DNA from: Dactylorhiza incarnata
Taxonomy: Eukaryota; Streptophyta; Magnoliopsida; Asparagales; Orchidaceae
Length of the DNA stretch: 64,000 nucleotides
Reading direction: 5' to 3'
NCBI GenBank assembly: GCA_033032865.1
Contig: JAWHQI010000121.1
Location: forward strand, 5,704,001-5,768,000
Positions 10,906 through 20,483 of the stretch are shown in pieces. The position numbers and the translations under genes are program-made. Positions within the stretch are counted from its first letter, which is position 1. The number at the start of each line of letters is the position of its first letter. Below the pieces are notes generated by a model that searched no databases, was not told the DNA's origin, and saw nothing but the letters and a program-made list of their open reading frames with translations.

Positions 10906-11708
10906 GTTGTACTTATGTTTTGTGCTTTGAAATTGTATTCTATATGTGATGTGTGGAAGTAATTATAAGATTACTATCTTAATATTGTTGTTACTATTCC
11001 ATTACATACTTCATGTGTTTTGATTATTTCACTTGTATACTTTTATCAAAACACCTTGCACACATCATTGCTTTTCATAAAACTTCTACTCATGAGAATT
11101 GGTTCCTAATGCAAAATTACGTAATTCTCTAAAAATTTAAATAAAAGCACAAGATTGCAATGCATGATTTCTACAATGTTTTCTTTACTTGAAATACGAA
11201 TTGGTCACATTGTAGCTATTATCTTTTCGAATATGTTAAATCATGCTTGCCTATTTATTATAAAAAAAATTCAAAGAAAAATGCTCATGTGTGAAAAGTC
11301 GAACAATATTGTTGGAATGGCCAAACTATAACAAAAATATTACTCTAAATTATTATTGTTATTTTTTTCTTTCGCATTTCAAATTTGACCTTATACCAAG
11401 TGTTCTCATGCTTATTTCTACATTATGTTTTCACTTGTACTTGTCAGACAAAATTGCATCTCTCTTAAACAAGTAGTATCACTCTTAAAATAAATTTAAA
11501 AAGCAAGTGATTACATTCCTTTGGTATAATCGTTGAATGATGTTCTTTCATGCGTATCATATATCTTTCTGATGTGCTACTCTCTCTCTTAGCTCGATCA
11601 TGACTTACATTATGTTTACACAAAACTCTAAATCCTCTCTTAGTTATGTCCCAACTTTTGTCTTATTTATTCTAGTTTTGTTTCACTCCACCCACTTTTG
11701 CTAATAAC

Positions 11709-11961
11709 AAAAGGGGGAGAATGAAATGATAAATCATAATGATTAAACGAGTAGGATTCACTAGATTAAGGGGGAGCATGAATCTAGTCTATGGGAGCAT
11801 ACACTAAGGGGGAGCACTTAAGTAGGGGCATTATTTAACAATCTATAATTCTTATTAATGTCTAAATATTGCTTAGTGTCATACATCCTTCAAAAAACAC
11901 ATCTATCTTATATATGAATCTGATTTATGTCTATTGGATTTGTTATTATCAAAAGGGGAGA
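11709..11961 (+). other. Multiple polypurine tracts of Sire-1
   Basis: Tracts are aaaagggggaga (11709), aagggggagcatg (11768), aagggggagcac (11806) and the LTR-adjacent aaaggggaga (11951-11961). The last primes plus-strand synthesis; the extra tracts upstream are typical of Sireviruses. Confidence 0.85.
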
Positions 11962-12130
11962 TTGTTGGAACACGGTGTTTCCGCATCCCTTTGATTTGAG
12001 AATAACAAATCCTACTTGTATTTGATCTTGTTTGCCATTTTGTTTTTAGCATGCGGGCTTGCACAGATATGACACTAGGATGCTGCTATTGGTCTGGACT
12101 TGCTCTCTAGCTTAAAAGAAAAGAAGAGAG

Positions 12131-12515
12131 CTAACGCCCGACGTTAACTCTAAAGGCCGACTTTAACTTTTGTTCCCACCAAGAAGCAAAATGAATGGAG
12201 GGAAGCTGTCGTGATTGCATGAGAAATTTTGGAATGATTTGACTCAACGCCCAGCGTTAACTCTTAACGATGGCATTAACTTTTGTTCCCGCCAAGATGC
12301 AAAATGAATGGAGGGAAGCAGACGTGATTGCAGGAGCATTTGGGGAATGTTTTTGACTCAACGCCCGGCGTTAGAGTCAACGCCAGCATTAAGGTTGCCT
12401 AAAATGAAAGTTTCCAAAGATGTAGAATCTCCTTCATATTTTGAAGATCCGAGCCATCAAGTTATTTCTATACTGAGTCAATGCCCGACGTTAAATCTTA
12501 ATGTCGGCGTTAGCT
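12131..12515 (+). repeat. Array of AACGCC..GGCGTTA palindromes in the Sire-1 U3
   Basis: Words such as aacgcccgacgttaac (about 12133), aacgcccagcgttaac (about 12246) and aacgcccggcgttag (about 12360), then a mirrored pair near 12481-12512, repeat upstream of the TATA box. The first two units sit in a roughly 115-bp tandem repeat. Confidence 0.85.
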
Positions 12516-12531
12516 TCCAGACCTATAAAAA

Positions 12532-12543
12532 GGTGGATTTCGT
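12532..12543 (+). promoter_or_regulatory. TATA box of the Sire-1 LTR
   Basis: CCTATAAAAAGG. The same core is found at the corresponding place of the other three Sirevirus LTRs in this window. Confidence 0.75.
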
Positions 12544-12820
12544 CTTCTCCAACTGCTGATTGCTAAGAGCCCTATTCCAGCACTTCAGAAACTCTTTGAG
12601 GGCCGTATTTTTCCAGACCATCATCTCTCACACAAATTCAAAAGGAGGAATCGAAGGAGGCTTGGATCAACACGCTAACTCAACACGAAAAACGCACGCT
12701 TGGACTTCAATGATCTTTAATGGTTCTTCGGCGTCTCCTTCAGATTACCTCATAGGGAGTTTTATATTTGTCTTTTTGTATTTGTCTTTTATATTTATCT
12801 TTGTAATCGGTTTGTGAATT

Positions 12821-12887
12821 CGCCTCGTGTTGGCGACTAGGTCTGGGTAGAAATTAGGGCAAAAATTTGCCTCGTGTTGGCGACTAG
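12821..12887 (+). repeat. Duplicated 20-bp U5 motif of Sire-1
   Basis: The motif cgcctcgtgttggcgactag occurs at 12821-12840 and again, one base changed, to 12887. Both copies are kept in the Sire-C LTR (61518-61537 and 61564-61583, minus strand). The motif can form a CGCC/GGCG hairpin. Confidence 0.85.
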
Positions 12888-13268
12888 GTCTAGGGTGTAG
12901 ATCTTGGGGGTGCTCGAGGCCATATCCGGGGATAGGAAGGCTAGAGCGGCTTGAGGCCGTATCTGGTGAGAGATCGGCTAAAACCAACTGGTTCGTGGGG
13001 ATATGAGTCGGTATAGAAAACGAAAAGAATATTTCTTATTTCGCCTTCGATTTCTAGCGTCATAGAAATCAGATTGTGTAATCAATTTTATAAATGATAA
13101 TCATGTCTTTTCTTGTTTAATAAAATTGATTTCATTTCTAATTTCATTATCACTTTGCTTTTGATTTAACTTACTTCTAATAAAATATCAAAAGTTTTCT
13201 ATAAAAGATTAAAGATTTCTAAAACCTTATTCACCCCCCCCCCTCTAAGGGTGCCTACAGATCCAACA

Positions 13269-13407
13269 GTTAGCTCTAATACTGGCATTAGTGTCTTAAC
13301 GATATTGTCCCCATGTCAGATGCTGGTCATAATGACATGGACACTTCTAGTCAACATGGAGTCTTCCTGACTAACGCATAGAAATTTTCATTTCTATCAC
13401 ATAGAAA
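13269..13407. other. Short noncoding flank of Sire-1
   Basis: Insertion-site DNA between the Sire-1 LTR and the right inverted arm; no feature recognised. Confidence 0.4.
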
Positions 13408-13838
13408 TTTTAATGTTCGAATTAAAAGATCTTTTGATTTTGCATAATTATGATCATTATTTTTATCACATAGAAATATTGGTATTCATAATCAATTATT
13501 GTAAGTGAAATATATAAAACAATTCGTATTCATCCTTTTCAAAATATTAAAGAAAAATATTATAAGGTGAATAATGAATAAAAATATGATGAGAAAATAT
13601 TTTTGGTTATTAAGAAAGGTTTTGTAACTTTTCTCTTTGAATTTTTGACTATTAAACAAAACACACATATATATATAATTTTCTTAACTTTCAAAATTTC
13701 ATTATTCAATTTTTATTTGGCATAACATGGCATGATATAACTAGCATAGACATTGATTTCTACTTATAGTAAGTGATGATGCTAGAATGAAAATTTATGG
13801 TAACAAGGTGCAATGTTATGTACTGATTACAAACATAT
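13408..13838. repeat. Right arm of the long inverted repeat
   Basis: Reverse-complement partner of 8215-8588, with an extra roughly 55 bp near 13717-13775. It is cut at its outer end by the insertion of Gypsy-2, and no continuation is recognisable after 28723. Confidence 0.7.
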
Positions 13839-14379
13839 TGTTGGTACAAAAATTGCACCTCCAAAAACTCACACTAGAAAGAGATAGAAAAAAATGTGAA
13901 GTGCAGGTTACTTGAGACGAAAGATGCCAAAGGAGAGACCTCCGGAGAGAAAAATCAGATTGACTTATCTTGAGAAGGATTACAAGATGGAAGTCTAGTT
14001 CAGACCAGAGGATGAGGTAGAAAAGAGACAGAATTCAAGAACGCTTACACAGGTTGTAAGCTGGAGCCTCGAAGCAAAAGTCCTTTTCCAGGTACCCCTA
14101 ACCCTCTATTTATAGACACGGGGGCTTCCTAAATGGGCAGATCCAAAAACTATGACCTAACCAGGATACAGGAGATCAGGGGTAAAGAAAGGTGGTGCTA
14201 ATAATAAAAAAGAGGAATGAGACCAGACCGCGCGGTCTGGCGGTCTGACTGAGACTTGATCACCGGTGACTTGAAGAGATCATTGGATTGGAAACAGGCA
14301 ATCTGGACGGTCTCGAAAACCTGAGACCACTAGAAAGGACCATTCTGACTGGTGAAAAGAGGTCGCGGATTTCCGGGCA
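13839..14379 (-). repeat. Gypsy-2 3' LTR
   Basis: On the plus strand it begins TGTTGGTAC and homology with the other LTR runs to gggca at about 14379. On the minus strand it would be TGCCCGG...CCAACA. A TATA box lies at 14105-14114, minus strand. The purine-rich gcggggatcatgtt just upstream on the minus strand may be the PPT. The right border is set by where the two LTR copies diverge. Confidence 0.75.
14105..14114 (-). promoter_or_regulatory. TATA box, Gypsy-2 3' LTR
   Basis: CTATAAATAG on the minus strand; repeated in the 5' LTR at 28456-28465. Confidence 0.6.
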
Positions 14380-14473
14380 AACATGATCCCCGCAGATTTT
14401 CAAGTTGCGCTGGAACTTCAGAAATGTTTACTTTGACCGCTGAGACCACGACAGACATAAATGCGACAGGCTC

Positions 14474-14480
14474 TATAAAT
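14474..14480 (+). promoter_or_regulatory. TATA box of antisense gene A
   Basis: The plus strand reads CTCTATAAATACG, about 100 bases before the first ATG (14578) of the antisense coiled-coil gene. The same core precedes antisense gene B (16990-16997), which supports promoter function. Confidence 0.5.
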
Positions 14481-14577
14481 ACGACTCCATGGGCTTGGAA
14501 AAACCATAATCTTCTAAAAGAACGGCGAATTTGATCTTCGAGCGGTCACGAAAACTTAGACCGAAACGATCTTTGTG

Positions 14578-16696
14578 ATGGTGTCTATATTGACTCGCTT
14601 GAGCAATAAATCACCAGGAGTGGCCTCACCTAAGAAAAAGGAGATCGCCAGCTCGAAAAAAAAGGTGGTGAAGGCTTCTGAGACTTTGACTAAAGCGAGC
14701 ACGTCGAAAGAGACCGCTCAATCTTCACCGAAGAAACAGCCCGACCTGCCAGAGAGCACGGTTTTGCCGGTCTCCACTGTTGTTGATTTGTCAAATAGCT
14801 TTTCAGGTCCTGTATTGAATCTTCTTGACTTTTCCATTTCCTTTGACTATCAGAAAACTCTGGAAGCGCTTAATCAAACCGCTGCCCAGCACGGTGAGAC
14901 TGCTTCAACTGAAGCCATCCTGGCTGGAATACAAGAGAAGAAGATTGAGGTAGAGAAAATCAGACAGAAGATCGCTGATTCTCAAGAAGTTGCGAAAGCA
15001 AAAAAGAGAAAAAGCTCAAACCCTTCCACTCAAACAGCCAAGAAAAAGAAAGATGAAGAAAATAAAGGTGTGATCGCTCCAAAGGAGGTCACACTTCCTG
15101 AAAACAGCAATCTAAAACATCCTGCGGATGCTCTAGTGAAGGTAAGTGGTGAGGTCGGTCTCTTTTTCCCTTCTGCGATCTCAGCTTCTTCAAGAGAAGC
15201 GGACTCTCAGCTGATCGCTTATCATGATGAAGATTCCTCTAATGATTTTTCTTGTTCGATCTTGCAAGTGCTTGATCCCTTTGAGTCAGAAAATCTCTGG
15301 GTGGTCGTTGAAGAGAAAGAGATTGTTGATAGGGAGAAGGAGACCGCTGAAGAAGTGGTCAAGCTGAAGGAGGAGATGGAGAGGAAAGAGAGGGAAGAGA
15401 AAGAGAAGAAGGAAAAAGAGGAGAAAATGGCTTTGATCGCTGCTGCAAAGGAGAAGGAAGAAGACAGGAAGGCATCTTTGATTGCTGCGGTGAAGAAACA
15501 AGAAGAGGAGAAAAAGGCGGCTCTGCTCGCCGCAGAGAGGAAGAAGAAGAAAAAGAAGGCTTCTGAGGAGGAGAAGGCAGAGGATAAAAATCGGCAGATC
15601 GAGAAGGAGAAGGTTGCGCTCTCTTGCGGTCTGGTGAACCCCTTCGCTGCTCAGAAGAGAAAATAAACAAAGCTGCAACAGACCGCGCATCGGCGTTCTC
15701 GGCCTTGCAAACTGGTAAGGTGAAGATGGTTTCGAGACCGCTCAAATTCCTTCCGTTTCCTGTTGTTCGTCCTAGATCTCCAGAAAGAAAATATGAGATC
15801 ATCATCATTGAACAGACGACATCCTTGTCAGCAATGAAGAGTTAAAAAGAAGAAGAAAAGAGGGAGAGAGATCGCAAAAGAGGGAATTGGAAAGAACGGA
15901 CCTTGAGCGCTTAAGGGGATCAGATGGCCTTTTGCTAACCGTAGAACCTGCGGTCACAAAAGATATTGAAAATACCTTACGTGACTGCGGTCTCAATTTC
16001 TTTCCAAGTACACTTTTTACGCGAACTCTTCTATTTTCGAGCTATTTGTAGTTGAGCTAACCATCAAACTCTTTTGACCGCAGATGATGACGTTGTGGAA
16101 GTTTCTGAAGAAGGAGAACTCCCCCCGCAAAAAATCGTGATTCCCCCCAACTCACTGACATCCTTAATCCAATGTTTGAGGATGTCCGGTCCATGCTGAT
16201 TCGGGAGCGATTTTAGGATGATCAACTCCGTGATCGAGATAATCAACTCCGAATTTGAGATAATCAACTCTGAATTCGAGATTATCAGCTCCGGACTCAG
16301 ACCGCTGATTTTGAAGAGAAGCTGTGTGTCAACGAAAAACAAGTCCGCGAGGAGTGCGATCTGAAGAACGCTGAGCTCGGCCGAGCACTCCAAAAAACTG
16401 AATAGGATGCAGAGTATTACAAAGGTAAGGCCTCCGCTCTGTCCGTTGAGGTTGCGATGTTAATGGGCGATCCTGAGAAAATGACCATGAGGCTGGGAAC
16501 TTCTGGCGATCACCCAGAAGTGAGACCGACTGCAGAGATCATGGTTATCCCTATAGAGCAAGTGGACAGAGAGATGTCAAAAATTCGCCGAGTTGCAATG
16601 TCAGCTAACCAGAACCTGACGTCCGTCCTGACCGCGGTGAATGAGATGCAAGATATTGCAGCTTTTGTCGGAAGAAAACTCCCTCATAAAAGATGA
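14578..16696 (+). pseudogene. Antisense gene A of Gypsy-2: Lys/Glu-rich coiled-coil protein
   Basis: The first exon-like frame (to 15666, about 362 residues) starts at ATG 14578 in the context gtgATGgtg. It has a Lys-rich N-terminus (KKKEIASSKKK), a segment with VVDLSNSFSGPVLNLL, a basic stretch (AKAKKRKSS) and a long Glu/Lys helix from about residue 250. Later parts are broken. A possible intron ends in tttgaccgcag at 16083, followed by DVVEVSEEGELPP. Heptad-like DNQLR repeats (16207-16300) contain two stops, and the tail 16457-16696 ends KLPHKR. The composition resembles the coiled-coil C-terminal half of plant proteins with the 'putative gypsy type transposon' domain (PF04195). It is coded opposite to gag-pol. 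Function unknown; probably nuclear, by its Lys clusters (inference). Confidence 0.6.
16207..16300 (+). repeat. 21-bp heptad-coding repeats
   Basis: Four tandem units around gataatcaactccga encode a seven-residue DNQLRxR period typical of a coiled coil. Two units now hold TGA stops. Confidence 0.7.
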
Positions 16697-16989
16697 ACTT
16701 TTGTTAATTTTATGCAATCTCTAAACATTCATTCTCGGACAACTTTGAATTTGTAATATATGTCTAGTTTTTCTTTATATGTGGTCTTTGTAATGTTGTG
16801 ATGCCGATCTCTATTACTATGTGCTGCTTGCTTTATTATTTGTAATGCTGCCTGAGATGCTGCGGTCTCTTATTTATTGAGACAGATTATATTTGTGTCA
16901 TTTCTCATATCTTATGCAGGTTTAGCAGTCTGTGCGGTTTACTAGGCGGTCTCAGAGAAAGTCATCATTACAAAATATCCTTTGATTTC

Positions 16990-16997
16990 TATAAATA
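16990..16997 (+). promoter_or_regulatory. TATA box of antisense gene B
   Basis: TTCTATAAATAGTTGG lies 42 bases before the ATG at 17032, leaving a short leader. Confidence 0.5.
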
Positions 16998-17031
16998 GTT
17001 GGCCTTAGAATCTTCATTCCATACTTTCTGA

Positions 17032-18759
17032 ATGCACCCTAAGCACCGGTCTCAGCGAACTTCAATTATGATGTCTGCGCGAGCTTCTTCTGCTGAGGTT
17101 TTCTTGGAAGCCGATCACAAACCTAGTCGTCTTTCCAAGGATGAATACCTGTCTTTCCTTGCCAAGCATATGATTCAAAGAGGAGTAGTTGTGAAACCGC
17201 CTAAAGAAGATGAGGGGCTGAATTTTGGAGAAGAAATCAAGTATATCATTCCCATCGATCAATTTGATCATGGCCTGAAATTTCCTCTCCCTTGGGAAAT
17301 TCTCTAGGTGATGGAATACTATGGACTCGTGCTCCCCCAGCTACCTCCAAATTCGATTGGTCTCATTAATGTCTTCATTAATTACCTGAGATCGGCAAGG
17401 ATCAAATTTACCATGGCACTTTTCCGCGCGACCTTCACTGCAAAAGTGTTAAAAGAAGGACAGAAGAAGGAAGAATTTAAAGGATTAATATATTTTTCGT
17501 GTGAAGGCATAAAAATTCTGAATCTCCCTAATAAAGTCCCTTTTTGGACAGAAAGGTTTCTGGAATTTGAAGGCGATCTTGGCGGTCTCAGGAGTCGACC
17601 ATCCCCAAGAGCAGAAAACATCTTCAGGAAAAAACAAAACAATCTTAGAAGAAGAGATGAAGATTCAGGCCTTCCTGGCGGGCAAGCGCCTGGAACTTCT
17701 TTATTATCTAGCGATCTGGCCTGAGATAGCTGAGCTCTCTCCGGAAGAAAGTGAGTTTCTTTCCTGCGGTCTCCCGCGATCTCTTTATAATTTCTTATTT
17801 TGCTATTTTTTCCTTTTTTCAGCGATCTTCGTGATCCCTGCGAACGATCCCGTGGTGCCAGCTGATGAAGTACTTATCCAAAGGGAGAGGAGAAAGAAGA
17901 GAGATGAAGAATGCAAGACCGCTGGGCTCGGCTATACACCTGAGACCGCTAACGAGCCGTTTCATATGGTCGGCTTCATGAAAAAACAGAAAGATATCAA
18001 GGGTAAACCTCTTCTTAAATGGGGTGCAAAGGGTAAGGCCGTGAGGGTCTCTACCGATCTCCCTCTCTGGAGCAAAAAATTGATTCGCCGCGCCTTTGCG
18101 AGCACCTCAGCCCTTTATAAGAAAAACAACACCAAAGAAGCATATGGTTTAGAGACCGAGATGCCCCCTGACATCTGTGCTCAAGTGATCACTAGAAGCA
18201 CAGTTTTAAATCACCATATGGGGCGGTCTCTCCGAGGAGCCCTAAAAGAGATCGAGTTCCTACATGAAAAGCGAAGCGTAAGATAATTTTTCATGAGGTA
18301 ACTAACTCCTTTTATGTGATCGCGCGATCTGATTATTTTCTTTTTCAGCAATCAAAGAAAGCAGTCTATGACCCAGACAACCCTGATTTACAGAGTGCTC
18401 TAATGCAGCACATAAAAGATACCGCGGAGTAGGTCATCTCAGAGATCCGTGACTGCGGCGGTCTTACTGAAGAATTTAAAGATATCTAATTTGTCGATCT
18501 CTTCCCTGACGCTGCAAGAGTAATTGATGAGCAGTCGATGACCGCGGAGGAGACCGATGTCGAGGAAAAAGAAGATGTAGAGATCGTCGAAGAGGATAGG
18601 GCAAGTGGAAGCCAGTATGTTGCGGGTCAAGATATGAGCTCTAGAGCGGGCTCGAGTTCTGGATCCAGAATCCCAGGAGGAAGTTTAGAAGAATCCTCTG
18701 AAGAGACCGACTCCTCCTCATCAGATGAGCGGTCTCCAAAAATATCGAAGATCCAATAG
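17032..18759 (+). pseudogene. Antisense gene B of Gypsy-2: PF04195-like protein with introns
   Basis: The start is ATG 17032, or the in-frame ATG pair at 17068-17073. Residues LKFPLPWEIL-stop-VMEYYGLVLPQLPPNS and the following helix resemble the 'putative gypsy type transposon' domain (PF04195); the TAG at 17305 replaces a probable Gln. A frameshift near 17585 moves the frame to ILEEEMKIQAFLAGKRLELL. A consensus intron (gtgagt at about 17750 to ttttttcag at 17822) joins to IFVIPANDPVVPADEV, which runs to about 18275. A second intron (gtaaga at about 18277, ctttttcag ending 18349) leads to an acidic Ser-rich tail (18538-18759). It lies antisense to pol. Antisense genes between pol and the 3' LTR are known in some Tat elements (for example Grande). 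The copy is broken by at least two stops and one frameshift. Role unknown. Confidence 0.65.
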
Positions 18760-20483
18760 ATCCAATTTTGTAATTTTTGTTTTTTGTGACCGTGAGTTTT
18801 TGTGACCGGGTGGTCTGATGTAATGAATATTGAGAGAGAAATATAAATAGAAGTTTAGCACACCTTTATCTCTTCTGTGAATGAATATTTTTCTGGTATT
18901 TTTCCATTAGCATGTTGATTGTATTGTTTGTGATCTCATTATAACGAGATAGAATCGGCATTCGATCTCAATGTCTTAGGTATTTGTCGAGCTCGAAGTA
19001 ATATATTTATATACATTTTATAGAGTTCAATAAAGGCGACCTTATATTTTCCAGACCGCATTACCGGGAGATGAGACCGACTTTGATTAAGCAAGAATGA
19101 AATCAAGAGATAGCTAAAGATAGAAGATTTTCCATGACTGGCAGTTTCTGGTTTTAATATGACTATATGAGACCGCTTATCATATTCGCGATCTTCGGCC
19201 TTCAAGATCCGTCAGAGCAAAAGATGACAATCCGCTTGTATTGATTCCTGAGTAACTTCGAGCAAGAGCACAAGATGCAATCTTCCATAATTGAGACCGC
19301 TTCTTCCTTGAGTAATATAACCCTTTTATTGTAGATAGTCCGCGATTCCAAATACTTTAGGTCATTCTTTGAATGTTAAGAAGAAATTCTTTTTATGATA
19401 TCTTCTGATCTCCGATATTTTTGATTGCTATAAGAGGGTATTTATAAAGCGGACCCGTGATCTCTACTTTGCTAGATCGATTGTCATGAAGGTAGATAAT
19501 AGAAATTACGAACGATCTGCTCTTCTCCTTTAAGACAATATAATATTGAACCCAGAAAAATCTGGCGGTGAACTCATATTTTCCAGATCGCCCTGTCATA
19601 TCGGATCAAGAACTATACAACAATAGATCATTCACAAGCGTAAAACAGTGAAAAAATTTAGGTGGATGTCTCAATTATTTCAGACCGCTCCATCTCCAGA
19701 GTGACCATAACTGGCGATCTCCTCAATCCTCAGATCGCTTGAAGGCAGAAAAAGGCCTGGGAGGATGAACTTACAATGATCAAAAGGTCAGGTGTTGTCA
19801 GCATTATTTTCCTTAAGTGATCATCACCATTCTAACACTTTTCAGAGGGATAGAAAGAGAGAGGGAGAGAGGGATGGTTATGTCGTGGAGGCCATACCGA
19901 CATTGCTTTCCTCAAGAGACCATTAAAGTTGCTACATCCTAGCCGCTTAAAGGATCAAAAGACTGTCTCAAAATCGACCGATTGCTTCTTGGTTATCCTT
20001 ACACCAATGAGTGTTCGAGGGTTACAGGGCATGATGATCATTAGGGTAGGTGTGGTTATGCCGCGGAGGCTATACCGACATTGCTTTCCCTGGTAATGAT
20101 CATCAAGACTGTCACGATGTCCTGAAACGCTTAACATAGCTGAACATTCACCTAGAACTCCCTTAATGCAGAAAGTGTGTCAGATGTTAGCAAGGACCCG
20201 GTATCCTAAAGTTCCTCCGTTCGAGCTTGGCGAGCTACTACTACACAAGTGCAAAACCTCCCCGCTACTTGTGGTCCTGGTAGATTTACATCTCAAGCTT
20301 CAAGTCGAAGGGGAGACAAGTAGGATCCGTCGATATTTCATTTGGTAGAATTTTAGCCTTTAATAGTTAATCAGTATGTCTCAAGGTTTTCTTTTCAACA
20401 TGTATAATGCATGAGTTTATAACTATATCATCATAATTCTTGCCAAAAAAGAAGGAAAAACAGACAGGAAAGAATATAAGTTT
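18760..20483. other. Noncoding part of Gypsy-2 between antisense gene B and pol
   Basis: A further TATA-like word (tataaatag, 18842-18850, plus strand) follows gene B. A direct repeat of about 50 bp with ataccgacattgctttcc occurs near 19874-19930 and 20050-20100. Many gagaccgc/gcggtctc words are present. I see no coding frame. Confidence 0.5.

Larger units (their letters stand above)
10600..13268 (+). mobile_element. Sire-1: Sirevirus-type Copia, 3' part
   Basis: From about 10920 to the LTR the sequence is collinear with the reverse complement of 63990-62271 (Sire-C). It ends in multiple polypurine tracts and a 1.3-kb LTR. No gag or pol frame is present to the left. The left boundary is unknown, and the segment is either a truncated element or a non-autonomous one. 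Repeated AAGGGGGAG tracts before the 3' LTR are a hallmark of Sireviruses. Confidence 0.75.
11963..13268 (+). repeat. Sire-1 3' LTR (1306 bp)
   Basis: It begins TGTTGGAACACGG right after the PPT and ends CAGATCCAACA, so the ends are inverted (TGTTGGA/TCCAACA). A TATA box (CCTATAAAAAGG) is at 12532-12543. Upstream of it lie about 115-bp tandem units (12117-12390) carrying AACGCCCGGCGTTAA-like palindromes. Downstream is a duplicated U5 motif at 12821-12840 and 12869-12887, and a C-run precedes the 3' end. The other LTR is not in the window; the following bases gttag would be the target duplication. Confidence 0.9.

Noticed and set aside
12117..12515. CRISPR-like array
   Set aside because: Repeats and spacers are not of constant length, there is no cas gene, and the DNA is a plant LTR.
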